From Macquaria australasica (lineage: Eukaryota; Chordata; Actinopteri; Centrarchiformes; Percichthyidae): DNA of 64,000 nucleotides. Of the stretch, positions 23,045 through 36,287 are shown one piece after another. The stretch's first letter is position 1. Every line of letters starts with the position of its first letter. Where the stretch lies: assembly GCA_005408345.1 (NCBI GenBank), contig SEMN01000063.1, positions 1,426,001 through 1,490,000 of the forward strand, in the 5' to 3' direction. Under the pieces are notes generated by a model, which worked only from the letters and a program-made list of their open reading frames with translations, did not search any database and had not been told where the DNA came from. The position numbers were made by a program, and so were the translations under genes.

Positions 23045-23240
23045 TTACAGGTATAGTGGTTTCATGCACGATTCACATCTGTAATACCTGGGTTTGATTC
23101 CTCAACAGTGCAATATACTCTCCCCCTCTTTGAAGGGGAAGAGCCTTTGAGCAAGACCCTAGACCACCTCTGGGCCCATGCTGTAGCTAGTTGCACCATT
23201 CAAAGACGCATTCTGATCACTCACATTGTCACATTGTCAG
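23045..23240 (+). repeat. tRNA-derived SINE
   Basis: A B-box-like GGTTTGATTCC at 23091-23101 is followed by tgagcaagaccctagacc, typical of fish SINE bodies. Confidence 0.6.
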
Positions 23241-26094
23241 CATTCAGAGGCTCGTCATCATAATACACTGTTGTTTCCACGGTAACTGTCAAAATGTGTC
23301 ATTGTGTGACACGTGACGTTTATGACTACAGGAAGAAGTTGTGATTGAGATTTTGAATTAGACTCTAACCTGTTTGCTGTGGCTCGGTGTCAGCATCACG
23401 TCTGCGTGCCAAGTGCAAGTGGTTCACCAGGAATTTGACTTCATTAATTGGCGCTGGCACATTACAAGACAATTACACAATGCAGGACCTCACATAGAGA
23501 GCAGACAAGCTGTACTGTTTGACAGTAGACAAAACAAAAACACAAGTAGAGCTTGAAATAAGGAAGTTGTGTTATTACGTCAGCAGTTTCTTTGTTTTTC
23601 TCAGACAATATTCAGAATATTCTGTTGATAATTATGCAGTGACATTCATGATTAGGATACAAAGGTGCATATACATACATTGGGATATAATTAAACAAGA
23701 CAGTTATTAGTTGGTACATTATCTGCAATAAGCACATGTAATATAGGATAGCTGACAAAACAATCTCAGAGCTGTTCTAGAGCTTTCAGTTGTTTTCCTC
23801 GTCAGATGGAGTTTGCCCATTTGTCATGGAATTGTAGATTTGAGCACCTTAAACCTTCCATAACAGTTTTTTTGGGCCACAAGCTGTGAACACAACACTG
23901 ACATGTTATTACCCTTTAAGTTGAGGTGTTGAACTTGTTAGCAAACATTTGTCTATTTACACGTCCAGCAGATACAGAGCAACATCACCATACATTTGTT
24001 GTGTTTGTCATGTTTCTGGCTACCTGGCGGATTAAAGTCCAGTATTCACTCTACTTTTAGCTTTGTTTTGGTCTCCACCAACTCCTGAAGAAAATATCTG
24101 CATTTTATGTTTGTCTGTCTGCTGTTTGCTGCTGGTCAGGTAGAGTACAGTGGGTTTATCAGAGTATTTTTGCCTGGTGCGGCCGAGAAGGATGCTATGA
24201 GAGCGGTGAGAATAAACCATGACAGACATGAAATGGATGAACTTTCAATATCAATTGTTTAATTTAATTGTAATATGTGGTAAGTGTATATGTATATGGC
24301 ATTCAATATAAGATGAAACCCTCTAATGAAACTCTCACATCAGATTATATACACATATACTGGTATACAATTTGGATTTTTACTTCTTATTTGGTGTTAC
24401 ATATAACCTGTTAGTGTATACCTGATTACATACAACATACAATCACTTTAATTACTTTTTCTGATGCACAGATATATTCTCATATTCACATACATACATG
24501 TACTGTAAATAGATTCTTTATAAAGCGAAGAGTTTCCCTCTTCCCAGGTCATCCTTACCTTCCTCCAGATAGTTCAGAGCCAGGCTCGGTGCGGGCCACC
24601 TGGCAGAGGAGGGCAGACCAGGGGCGGGGAAGCGTTGTGGGTGTTCTGCAGCGTCTGGGCTGGACCGGGCTAGCGCTGTCTGTGGCTCAGCGGGCGGGTG
24701 TGTGTTGTGTAACCCAAAGCTGTGGTTGGATTTTTTTCCCACATGAGCTGTCAACTGGCTTCATGGCACACAGAGAGAAAGAGAGAGAGAGAGAGGGCAA
24801 GAGAGAATGATAATTAATTCAATTAATTCCAACAGTGACAGTTTTCTTTATGAGAAAATAATAAATCAAGGCTATTGTTAAACTAGAAATATGAGATTGT
24901 TAGTTGCTTGTATTGTAAGGCTGGTGTTGACTACAGCTTTTTTTGTTTCCGTAGTTAACAAAACCAAAACTGTAGCATTTCCCTCTACAATCACAAATAT
25001 AAGCAAAAAAATCTATATTTTGTGTCAGAGAAGCATTGTTTTTATGCCTTCCCCTCTTAAAAGACTGTAAACTTGAATGACTAACATCAATTTGATGCCA
25101 CTTAGTGTAATATACCCTATAAAGATTTTTATGTCTCTCATAAAAAGGTGTACCTGTAAATTAGAAGGTGTTCAGCTGGATTTACCCTCCATTACATGCT
25201 GAAATTTGCCTCGGATGTTAGAGAAAAGGGTGGGTGAGCGAGACCAGGGAGGTAATTGGGTAGAAAAAGTATTGCTTTTCCAGCAAAAACTCTGCAGGAG
25301 AAAGTCGGTGTGAGTAAAAACAATTGTGTGGATGCAGATTTTACCTGCAGCCAGTCCTTTCTCCTCCTGTTTCCCAGACAAGACTCTCTCAAACACCCAA
25401 ACAGGCGGTGGTTGTACAGTGCGAGGAGAGGAGGACAGGGGGGTAATTTAAAGCTGAATTAGGACCTTTTATACTGATGCTATATTGTCAACACGGCCCG
25501 TAAAACCTCCTCCTCCACTCCTCTTTCCCCCTTCTCTGCCATTCTCCCTTCGGTTCCTCTTTATTTGTTCTAATTCCAGGGACCGGCTGGGTCTTGCCTG
25601 GATTTGGAGAGTGCTTGGTTTCAAAGGGTAATTGACACCTTACCTGTAATTTCATGGTTTCACTCCACCTGCCTTTGATGTCTGGGTCTCGTTTGGGGCC
25701 AGGATGCGGAGGGAAGAGACGGTGGCGGTGTGCTGCTGCATGCTCCGCCGCGAGTCTCTTCCAGCCCGCCTGAGCGGTTCTCTGAACATGAATGACGTCT
25801 CATGCAAACCCAGGTTATTAAAGAAGAAGAGGGGGGTTCCACAGGCTGCTGAGAAGCTTTTCTTGTGGTGACAAATCGGCCTACAGAGTTGTCAAGACTG
25901 ACTAAGAGACGGAGGGATCAGAGATGAGTCAGGGGCAGAGATGACGGCCTCTCCAATTTGAATACATCACATGAAAACCACAAAACAAAAGTCAAAGAGG
26001 AACTTTTCTGGCATTTAGAAAAGAACAGTTAGACACACTGTTCTGCCGTTATTGTGAATTCATTGTCTTTGATGAGGAATCCATGACTGTGGAA
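23241..26094. other. non-coding interval
   Basis: No gene. A GAGA tract lies at 24776-24800, and 25440-25900 is a repeat-poor block of higher GC content. Open frames of up to 78 codons lack domains or splice context. Confidence 0.45.
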
Positions 26095-26298
26095 TCAAGG
26101 TTCACTTACTAACTTTTTTCCACAGCCTTCTTCAGCTAATGTATATGGGGGATCTTGACCCCATGTGACAATATGTGATTATGTGGCTGAAGTTAAGTTC
26201 TTAGCTCATGTAATGACACCTGAGCAAGTTCCATTTGCTAAAGAAGACCAAGGGATTTGGGTGAAAGCTTTGGAAATAAGCTAGTAAGTGAACCTTGA
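26095..26298. mobile_element. small foldback element (MITE-like)
   Basis: Ends tcaaggttcacttactaac.. (26095-26115) and ..gctagtaagtgaaccttga (26278-26298) form an inverted repeat of 21 bases with one mismatch. The interior is partly self-complementary. There is no coding capacity and no clear target duplication. Confidence 0.75.
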
Positions 26299-26899
26299 GT
26301 TTAGAATATTTACCACAGATATGTAGGTCAAGAATGAAACTCCACGATGACCTTTATAGACTTTCTCTTTTAAATCATGCTGACTTTGTACATTTGTGTT
26401 TTTTCTTTCTCTTGTTGGTATCATGTTGTACAAGTTGCATGTTTGTAAAAACAAACAAACAAACAAATAACCCTTAAAAACTTTTTTTTATCACATTGCA
26501 TCTGCAGGCTACCACAGTCTGCTAATCCTGGGCTGTTATCACCTTAATCTGCTTGGTTGGGAATGTAGAAAGGTTAGGTGTCTGCGCACTGTGCCTCAGT
26601 GTAGTCTGCATGCTCACACACGCATGCTGACTGGAAGCAAACGGGTCAGATCGTACCTTTGAATCATCCTGCTCGTTGTTCGTCAGCAGCAAATAATAAT
26701 GTTCACGGAAGGAGCTGTTTTGGTGTGTGAGATGAAAGAAACAGTTTGCGCTGGAAGCTAGAGTGCTACCAGAAACTGCGTAGAGAAGCCATTAGAATTA
26801 ACATTATCTGAATTAATGGAAAGCTTCTTTGTGTGTGTTTGAGGTGTTAAATGTGTTGGTCTAGCACAGCAGAGATGCTCTTCACAGGGGTGAGAGGAA

Positions 26900-27130
26900 G
26901 GTTACCTGCAGATCCAGGCGGGCAGCAATGAGTGATGAGAGGGGAGTGACAATGAAAATTGCATTTGTGCAACCATGAATCATTACAAACAACCCGTTAA
27001 AAGGCACCCTTCACTGTAATTACCTCCTCTGCGATGCTCTATTACGGGGTACTTTATTACCTTCTATTACTCTGCTGTGCCTGCCTTGGCAGATGTAGAC
27101 CTCACACTGACTAACAGAGCTTGGCAGGTG
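26900..27130. promoter_or_regulatory. repeat-poor block, candidate regulatory element
   Basis: A compact stretch with an ATTGCATTTGTGCAA palindrome-like core near 26958, an ATCATTACAAAC segment and a TGTAATTACC homeodomain-type site near 27015. No repeat or coding feature recognised. Function is inference. Confidence 0.25.
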
Positions 27131-28679
27131 AATCTACAAGACTGCTTTTCTGTTTGAGTGCAAAAAATAGAGACACAAAAAAGAGCAGTGTTTTCAAGGA
27201 GGATTACGTAATCTGTGACTTGTTGGTTCCAACAACGCTGAGAGACCACAGCTTACATCAGCCGGAGCTGACCCAAATATTCAAGTCACATTTTAATAAT
27301 GGGCACAAATAAATGAGCCAACACTGAATAGGTTATATATGCCTTTTAGGGTCTTTTAGCTTATTGTTTTAGTTTTATAGAGCAAATTTACTGTTTTGGT
27401 TTACGCTCAACACTCTCATCAACTCGTTTCCAGCACCTGAAGGCAACTGATTTCAGAAAAACAGAATAAAAAACTCTGATAAACCCGGTGTACACTATCA
27501 AACAAGCAACAAACGCCAGACAAAGTTAGTGACTAGCTGGTAAACATAGTGGAACTAGCAGCTAGAGAGCCAATTTGTTTTTTTTAAGAGTTGGTTAAGA
27601 CCAAAACAGAGTTAAAAGGAGAGTGAATAGTGAACTGACATTCATCAGGTGGGACGAAACATGACTCGAAATAAATAGGCTACTAATGTTGCTCCATGTC
27701 TGCTAGATATGTCAATAGGCATCTGTTTCCCGTCACGTTCGCCAAAACAACTTTATAAGGTGATAATGATTAAATGTCCCGCTGCCCCCAAGTGGAGGTG
27801 AACAGAATGTTGTTTGTGGTCAGAAATTACGTTTGTAAACAGCAGCTTGTCTTTTTACAAAAATTGTCCCAGGTACTCCATAAGTTTCTCAAATTTCATA
27901 ATTTACTCAGTACCCAAATAAAGCCTAACCTAATAAGAGTTGTTTTACAGCCTCCGTAAATGGTACAAGCTGCTTGCTTGTAGCATTACATGAGTTGGGG
28001 ATTGGTAGGTTCTGAGTTTTGAAAAAATAAATCTCAGCGCTTAGTTAAGTAATGACTTATCAAACCCCTGCGGACCCACATTCATTTTGTGCTATGGGAA
28101 AGAGAGAAAATAATCTACTTTTAAGTAATGCTTTTGCATTTGTTTCATCTTCATACATTATATATGTATTTTGAATTAATTTTTCTTTGTTTATACAGAT
28201 TTTTTAAAGAATGTTTAATAGGTGAATTGCCAGAGATTCAGAGTCCACTGGTGTGCACTGTTAACAATGGAGTCGATGACCTGTCCGGAGGAGTCGAGGC
28301 AGACTAAGCTGATCACAGAAAAGTGGATCAGTACAGTGAGAGAACAGGAGGGGAGAGAGAGGCAATCTGAGGAAAAGCAGAATGAATGAACGAGTGAAAA
28401 CATATTGGTCATCCTGAGTTCAGCCCCTCTCCCCCGCTGTGAGCCCCGACCGCGGGGCTGCTTCACTGCCTCGCTGCCCAGGCTCTGCTGGGCACAAATC
28501 CAGTTTTCTGTCCAAATTACCAGCTCCGCTTCGCAGAAGAAGGCCAGCGGGGTGAGAAGATCTCACCCTCCACCCCCCTGTCTGAACCCCTTGCTGGCCC
28601 AGCGCGAAGCTGACGGAGCGTCGCGGATGGCCCTGGATTGCACCTGCACTGGGGGCTTTCCAGCTCTTCCCCCCTTCAG

Positions 28680-28680
<1 letters not shown>
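27131..28680. other. non-coding interval
   Basis: No gene. 28400-28680 is GC-rich and leads into a CA microsatellite; its open frames are extended artificially by the CA run. Confidence 0.45.

Positions 28681-28681
<1 letters not shown>

Positions 28682-28742
<61 letters not shown>
28682..28742. repeat. (CA)n microsatellite
   Basis: An uninterrupted CA run of about 60 bases, the longest dinucleotide tract in the window. Confidence 0.97.
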
Positions 28743-28747
<5 letters not shown>

Positions 28748-30130
28748 ACCCCCAGACCATATCCCTCTTTCCCTTTCTGTGGGCTTCAATCAGGTGGCCT
28801 ACAAATTCACCAAGACTCCAGAAGCGGTAACTGTTCAGACAGAAAGTTGCTTCAAAATGTAGCTGAATTAAAGTGAGGAGAGGGTAGAACTGGCAGTCCT
28901 CGTGGAGTGAACGAGTGGAACATTTCCAAACCTAAGAATCATTCAAAAAAATTAAATGGTTAATTTATTTGCCTCCTTTGACAGGAAAATGATGACTTTG
29001 TCGCTGATACAAGCTCCTGATCTTGTTAGCTTTCTAACCATCGTGTCAGCTAACTGTTAGGTGTTACCAGATATGACAACCAGAGTCAGAGGACTTCACA
29101 GAGAAAATTGCATTTAACAAATATGCAACCTAATGTTGTATATGTCATTAATATATTGCTTGTAGGGGCTGGTGGATGCATGTGGGAAAATTCCTTGTCT
29201 TAAAAATACTGTTGTCCTGTTGTTATCAACTTGTGTTCAGCACAATCCATTTTTGTCATGAGGTTTTACTTTTATGTTGTTTACTTCATACTCTACCATA
29301 TTTCTTTTAGGGTCTTGCTTACTTTTTAAAATGAGCCTATGCAACTTCTGTGGTCACTATGGTTACAAGGGGGAATTACAGGAAACTCCCGAACTTTTGT
29401 TCTATAGAGAACTTATTTCATCTGTCTTTCTAAAAATCTGAAACATTTTTCAGGGCTTTTCTCTTCATATTCTAAACATAATTTGAGAATCTGACGGCCC
29501 GTTGCAGCGTGTCGCATCAACATGAGTCAGAGAGGAAAACTGCACTCTTCTGCAACAGTTGTACAAACAACACAAAAGTGACATTAATGCTTCATTAGAA
29601 GTGTTTTTAAACAGTGAGTTTCACTTTTACAGGAGGAATGGCGTCAAGGATGTAGACTAACTAATGGTCAACTTCCCAACCTCCAGTAAAGAGCAGAGCC
29701 TCAGCCGTAACCTTTGCACCTGGAAGCATCTGGACCTGGCTGGATCACAGTGGAGCAATGCCTGAGCGTGCTTTTAGAAGAGTCACATTTGAGTTTGGTG
29801 TCACTTGTTAACTCTCTTTGGGCATAAAAGGCTTCCCCCTGGAGGTTTGCAGCGTCGGGGTATCATGATGACGGGCGGCTTCCCGGGGCTTTGCTGTTTG
29901 TCCTGGCCCTGCCTCAGGGTTGGGGGTTGTGTTTACCTCATAACAAAAAGCAACATGGTATTGATGCTCTGCCAGTGTGCTGCTGTGTAAACTGTAAACA
30001 GTACACACACACACACGGCCTACGCACACACACCTACTGCTGCAGCGGCCACTCCCCTTCCTGTTCCCTCTTTGTCGCTGTCTGAGTAGAATTTACACAC
30101 ACTAACACCATACCTCTCTCTCATTACCAC
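28743..30130. other. non-coding interval
   Basis: No gene or recognised repeat apart from a short CA tract near 30003-30033. Confidence 0.45.
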
Positions 30131-30215
30131 CACTGCAGTGCCCTTGAGCCAGGCACTTAGCCTCTAATTGCTCCAGTGGAGCTGCCAACTGTGGTTGTAC
30201 TAGGCAGCTTCCAGG
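30130..30215 (+). repeat. SINE fragment
   Basis: The motif gcccttgagccaggcactta followed by gcctctaattgctccagtgg matches the central part of common fish tRNA-derived SINEs. Confidence 0.55.
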
Positions 30216-31008
30216 TGTGAACGGTTTAAAAAGCGATTTCCTGCCTTCCAGGTGGCCATTGGCTTCAGTTCACTTCATTACGGTACGAAAATCAACTTGC
30301 AGAAACTTGAAACTTAATTAATACTGCCTGGTATGGTTTGGTCAATATCTAAGGATTCTGATTCGGCTGCAAAACGGCAACATTTTTCAATGCAATATAC
30401 TTTTGCATTTGGTTTGATTTTTATTTAAAATAGCGTGTGAATTCAATGTTGTCAATGTTGCATCCGTTAATGTACTAACAAAGAAGCTTTTAAGAAATTG
30501 TACCTGCTTTGATGGATCTCCAGCAAGTTTCACATCTGACGATTTTCAAACCATATGAAAAGAAATGGAAAGCAATGGGCTGCAAATTAATTTTAAAACT
30601 ATACTTTGGAAAATGCTTAGTTGTAATGTAACACAGAAAAATTGTAGGATTAAACATGCAAAACCACAAGCTGCTCTTATCCTAAAATGGTCCAGCTGTG
30701 GCTGGGAGGGCCTCTGAGGTAGCCGAGACATTTAACTAGACTGAATTAGTTTTACTCAATTCTTTATAAACCAGTGTGGTTAAGATTTTCACAAATCATA
30801 CAAACCAGTGATACAGCAGTAATGAAAGTGACCCCCACTCAGTTAAGGGCTTGTTGTTTCTTTGAGCCCCTAAACTTGTCTTTTAGCAGCTGCTTCTTTG
30901 TTGTCGTCTTTTCCTCCAGAATCTGTGGCTGCGACCTCGGAGCAATGAACCCAGACAAATGTGGGTGAGGAACCTCAGAACCAGTGAACCTCCAACACAC
31001 AGACACAC

Positions 31009-31119
31009 ATGCACGTGCACACACACACACACACACACACACTAACCCCACCATTGTGCCTACTCGAAACCATCAGGAATGATGCTCACTCTCACAGCCC
31101 CTCCCCAACCCCTTTCCTC

Positions 31120-31162
<43 letters not shown>
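31009..31162. repeat. two (CA)n microsatellites
   Basis: CA runs at about 31019-31042 and 31123-31162 are separated by 80 bases of C-rich sequence. Confidence 0.95.
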
Positions 31163-31169
<7 letters not shown>

Positions 31170-31381
31170 AACTCATTCCCCCCCACCACCACATTCAAAC
31201 CTCACCCACCACCTACCCCACCTTACTGCATGCCCCCCCACCCCACCCCCTTGGCTCTTACTTTGCCATGGAGGCTGATTCCGCCCTCTGGATGAACCTT
31301 TCTCCGGGACCCTGAGCTCAGAGGGGGCTGGATTAGAGGGTGAAGGCTGGAAGGGTGTGTGTGCGAGTGGAGACTGGGGTT

Positions 31382-31382
<1 letters not shown>

Positions 31383-31470
<88 letters not shown>
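31383..31470. repeat. (GATA)n microsatellite
   Basis: About 22 uninterrupted tetranucleotide units. The Tyr-Leu-Ser-Ile frames predicted across it are artefacts. Confidence 0.97.
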
Positions 31471-31647
31471 GATTCACACTTTCTTTTTGTAAATATTTCA
31501 AAAGTTTGCATAAAATCTGCTGGACATTCGACACATTTTTCAACAAAATGATGAAGGTCAGTAAAAGAAGTGGAAAGTGAAGAAGAATTCGAGTGTCTAG
31601 TTCAAGTTGTGGATGTAAAGACCCCCTCCCCCCACTACAAAATCCAA

Positions 31648-31649
<2 letters not shown>

Positions 31650-31694
<45 letters not shown>
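31650..31694. repeat. (CA)n microsatellite
   Basis: An uninterrupted CA run of about 45 bases. Confidence 0.96.
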
Positions 31695-31698
<4 letters not shown>

Positions 31699-32395
31699 CA
31701 ATCTCGTACTGAACCACAGGGGCTCCTCCCTGGACTCCCACCCCATCATGCACCTGTTCACAGCTCTGTCCCAGCCTGCCCTCCTTCCCCTGCAGCATTC
31801 CTCCAAACACACATGAACAGACTCTGACATCTTTGATATCCACAAACACAAAACCCTAAAAAAGACTTCACTATTTGGTTTTCCAGCAGGGTAATTAAGC
31901 ACTGTTCCTATCAACAGACTTCCTCACTTTTGATTTATGCACTGTATATCAATCCAGCAGCAGCAGATTTTCAGAATCTCCTCCTGGTGACAAATAAAAG
32001 ATTGACACTCGGCGATGAGCGTGAAGTCTGTACATCCCCAACATAAAATATCACTCTGTGTGCAAGTATTAGCTCCTCAGACAGGCTGCAGCGCCAAGGC
32101 CTCCTCTAACCCCTTAATTTTCGGCCTGGAGGTGTTGGGACTTGTTCAAGAGATGTAACATGGTTTGGGAAGGTTCCCTCCTCAGTCCCATCATGCAGAG
32201 CAAAGCTGCTCTCATATTAAATACATTATGATCAAAGATCTGCAGGAGGAACAAACACTACAGGCTTTTGTCGAGCGCAAATATGTGAAAACAACACAGT
32301 ACACTTTGGTCAAATGATTTCTGTCATAAGTGTGATAACGTTAAGGGTCCCCTAAAAAGCCACATATACTAAATTACATTATTTCTATACTTATG

Positions 32396-32455
32396 CAGTG
32401 GTTCTCAAGCTCTGGGGTGGGCACCATCCCCTGGACATAGAGGCTAGAACCACTG
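32396..32455 (+). mobile_element. 60-base hAT-like remnant
   Basis: Starts CAGTGGTTCTCAA and ends AGAACCACTG, an exact 10-base inverted repeat. CAGTGGTTCTCAA is a typical Charlie-type hAT end. Nearly all of the interior is gone. Target duplication is unclear. Confidence 0.6.
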
Positions 32456-32604
32456 TACTAAAATCTAAATATACTGAAGAAAGAACAAGTTATAGAAACC
32501 ACAGAGATCATAACACTTGCTGTTGCATACACATCTGCCTTTATTTACATAATTATTTACTGATGATCATTATTTACTCTGACTTATAGATTTTGTTTTT
32601 AGCT

Positions 32605-32975
32605 ATGCTAGCATGCTAGCATCTATGGATGGAAGTGTCGCTCTGTCGGTCGGTCCACAGCTTTGGTCCAGACTAAAATACATCTCAGTATCTATTGGAT
32701 GGTTTCCCATGGGGTTTTTTTGGTACATATATCCATGGTGCCCAGAGGATGGATCCAAATGACCTTTTATCCAGCACCATAATCACTTTAAAACTTTAAC
32801 TTAAATTTGAACTAACTAAATTAACAGCCTTATACATATATAATGTACAGCTTCATCTGTGTTTTGTGTTTAGTGCTTATGAGCAAATATTAGCATACTA
32901 TCACACTAAGATGTGGAACATAGTATTATACATGATACCTGCTGAACACCAGAACATTGTCATTGTGAGCACGTT
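32605..32975 (+). repeat. dispersed teleost repeat (copy C)
   Basis: A diverged copy of the family at 20030-20425, with matching order: tagcatgctagcat, tttggtccagactaaaatac, ttgtgtttagtgcttatgag, catgatacctgctgaacacc. Confidence 0.7.
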
Positions 32976-33179
32976 GATTGAGGAAAACTTTTTGAAAAAT
33001 TTGACTTAATGTGAGCAAACTGCACAAAAATACTGAAATGACGTGTTCTTATGTAAGAATCCAACTTAATGTGGCTCTTAAACGGTTTTAAAAAGTTCAT
33101 TTCTAACTCTTGAGAAACATTTCTGAACAAGTGAAGCAATAATGTATGTGTAATGTGTAACTGTATTGTTAATTGCTAC

Positions 33180-33690
33180 TGTAGTTAACTGCAGCTGATG
33201 GGGGGGGGGGTCTAACTTTCTAACAGGTGCTCCATTGTTTTGGGACATGGCAGAAAGTCATATTTTTGCCAAAGCACGATGGCTGAACCAAAGGTGTTAC
33301 AGTTTGTTTTGTTGTTTCCTAGGGGGCAGTGAGAGCGAGTTCACCTCTCCTTGATCTTCCCCTCTGTTTACCCCCCCCGCCCCGCCCCCTCCCCTCCTCG
33401 CACCCCTCAGCCCTCTGTGAGCCAGGTCGTGGGCGTCGAGGGCACCGAGGTCCAGGCGATAACAATAGCTGGATTGTGCTGTCCTGAGTCCCAGTCCCAC
33501 ACAATGACCATGTCCATGTCGATTAGCGTGGGGTGGCGGCGGAGCCCGGTCCGGCCGGGGCTAATAGCTTATTACACTGTGTAAAGTGACAGTGTGATCT
33601 GGAGAGGTGCCAGAGAACAGGCCCAATTAAAGGAGAAAAGAGAGGAGGAGGGAGTGTGTGTGTGTGTGTGGGGGGGGGGGACCAGGGCAG
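33180..33690. repeat. G- and C-homopolymer-rich interval
   Basis: A run of G at 33200-33210, a C-rich stretch at 33370-33395, and (GT)n followed by a G run at 33656-33680. The part between (33400-33600) is repeat-poor. No gene. Confidence 0.7.
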
Positions 33691-34763
33691 CAACGTGCAT
33701 TCCTCTGAGCTTCGGTCTAATTCGCCCATGACGGGTTCCCTGGGGACTGACACCCTCCTTCATTGAAAATATTTGAGTATCCTCCTGCTCTGTTGTTCCA
33801 AAACACATCTGAAACAAACCCCAAACAGACTCACAGACTACGTTACCGCTGCACAGTTATGGGTAAACAACGCTGTTTACTTGTTGATATAGTTTGAGAA
33901 GTGAGACACAGAGAATATGGAAGAATAATATTCTTATTTACACCAATACAGCACAGCACATACAGTACTGCTGTGTAGTTAATGATGTTTAAGTCTGAGA
34001 TGACATGATCAGAGCAGGTTACACTGAGCGATGAAGGACCATGCTGCTGTATTTCAGTCTATTAACCACAAACAACATTATGCTGATTTTCAAAAGCACA
34101 TTGCACATTTCTAAAGGGATTTTCTACCATCCAGGCAGCCGTTGGTTTGTACATACTGTATGACATATACATATTCTGGATTTTAGTCACATATCCCCAT
34201 CTGACTAGCACTGACAGAGCCGTTTTCCTCTAAATTTCCTAACTCCTAACTTCTGGTGACATGCTGCTCTAATTAATTATTGTGGAGCAAAAGTACGATC
34301 TAAGATGAATCAGATCCTACCACATTGTGTCTCATGAGCCATTTAGTTACTATATGACAGATAGATAAACAGCTGCCTGGTAAACTGTTCATTCATTCTC
34401 AAAATCAGTGACCAAAAGGACTCGAGATGTTTCTTAAATTATTGCACTCATATTGTTCTTTCACTTTATTGACTTTTGTGACATTATGTTGAAGTGAAGT
34501 GAAGCTGTGGATCTAAACATTGCAGCTTGGCATCATCAACTCATAACAAGTTTCAATGCCAAGTAGGATGCGGGTGTTCCTACGTGTGCAAACCAATGAA
34601 TGCACCTGCACAGCAACTCGACTGTGTGAGGACTGAAACTGAAGTGTGTTTAGGCAGACGGTAGTTTGGTGAAAATGTGACTTTTTGGAATATACTGAGC
34701 CTACTGATTAAAAATTCAATACAAATTCCTATAAATGTTTTGATGTCTTTTTCTTCACCAACG
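33691..34763. other. non-coding interval
   Basis: No gene. A short retroposon-like trace at 34548-34612 resembles 12795-12895. Confidence 0.4.
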
Positions 34764-34769
34764 TGTCAC

Positions 34770-34958
34770 CAGGGATCCCGGTTGCTTAGAGGTGAGGGCG
34801 CTGACCAGTACAGCAACGTCTCCGGTTGGCGTTCGCCTGGGTACCTTTTTTTGCATGTCATTCCCCTTCTCTCCCTCCCCTCATTTCCTTTCATCTCTAT
34901 GCTATTAAGTATGCAAAAAATTACATAAAATGTCAAAAGAATACTTAAAAAAAGAAAC
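34770..34958 (+). repeat. tRNA-derived SINE with A-rich tail
   Basis: A tRNA-like head (gatcccggttgcttagaggt, then agcaacgtctccggttggcg) is followed by the standard fish body tttgcatgtcattccccttc, a pyrimidine-rich stretch and an A-rich tail ending aaaaaaagaaacc. Confidence 0.75.
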
Positions 34959-36287
34959 CTTGTCACAATTGCAACTGCTGTGAATTTAAGGTGAACACTG
35001 CCTCTGTTGCCCATAAAGACCCAAACAACCCAAACTACAAACTTTACAGCCACTTTTCATGTCTTCAGGGAGTGTTTGATTCTCAGACAATAGATTTTTG
35101 GATGGAGTATCACTTTAAGACCCTAGTGATTACCTGTAGAGCTCTCTGTGGCCGGATACCTGCCTCATTTATTGAACCACCCTCACACACTGTTGTTGGC
35201 TGTCTCCTGTTGTAACCAAAAAACTGAACAGTTGCCCTCAAACTCTAAAGCTGCCTCCTACAGATTCATAAGTTCAGTTTTGTGTTTCATTTTTTTTCTG
35301 TTCATTAGTTGTAAAAGAAAGTTCTGAAGTTCTACTCTTAAATACTTTTCTTACTAACTTGCTTCAGCATTTTGTATAGACAACTTAACTATAAGTACTG
35401 TTAGTACAATCAGCCAGCCAAAGTTTGACCACAGCTTTACAACACATCACCAAGTCATCACGCAGTTTATACAATACTTCCCCAGTGGTGGATAAACCAG
35501 AATAAAGCTGTTGTAGCAAAGTGTTACTGGGATTTTTTTTTTCAATGGGATGTGGAGTCTGTCAGTTCGATGTTTAAGCTCCGGGAGGAACAACAACAGA
35601 AGGGGTTAATGTAATCCATTTCATTGGTGGAGGACTCTAATAACTGGTCTCTCCGTGCATCTTCATTGGCCCGCGGAGTTTCCATTGTGCTGGCCGGTGC
35701 AGGTGTGGGACATGCTTTGTTGATCATAATCCCCCAGGCAAGGGGAGAGGCTTTGAGTGTGTTTGACGTACCCCACCGGCAGGCCCTTTGCTCCTCTGCC
35801 GCCGAGCAGCCACCGTCTCCAGCGGCCGCTCATGGGATCCGACAGGCGGAAAAATAATGAACAACACCTCAACCCGGAGCTGACCTGGCTCCAATTCACC
35901 AGCTCCACACGAGGGGTAAACGAACCACTTAATTGAGCCTTCCAGGATCAAATCATACTCAGGACTTCCCCAAGCCACCATCCCCACCCCCCACCCCCCA
36001 CCTCAACCTCCTTCCCGGACACAACCCATCAAGATGTTTTCCTGCACACACCCCCGCTCTCATTCCACCACTTCTTTATTGTTTTCTTTTGTTTTAACAG
36101 TTTATGCATGTCCAACAGAGGCTGGTCAACTGAACAGCACACGAACATAAAAGATTTACACCAAATATATTTTGTAAACATTCCCTTTAGATGCATACGT
36201 TGACAATTTCATTTCCAGTTTTCTTTTTTGTTTGGAAGTCATTATGGAATATAAAGGAAAGATATATGGGCAACAAGTTTTAAAACC
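34959..36287. other. non-coding interval with a repeat-poor block
   Basis: No gene. 35560-35960 is repeat-poor, moderately GC-rich and holds several TAATCC/ATAATCCC sites; C-runs follow at 35980-36000. Confidence 0.4.

Noticed and set aside
28405..28830. 141-codon frame with a long Thr-His run
   Set aside because: The run is the translation of a CA microsatellite. Without it no domain or usable length remains.
31173..31849. Frames of 112-208 codons with repeated Tyr-Leu-Ser-Ile
   Set aside because: They are produced by the GATA and CA microsatellites.
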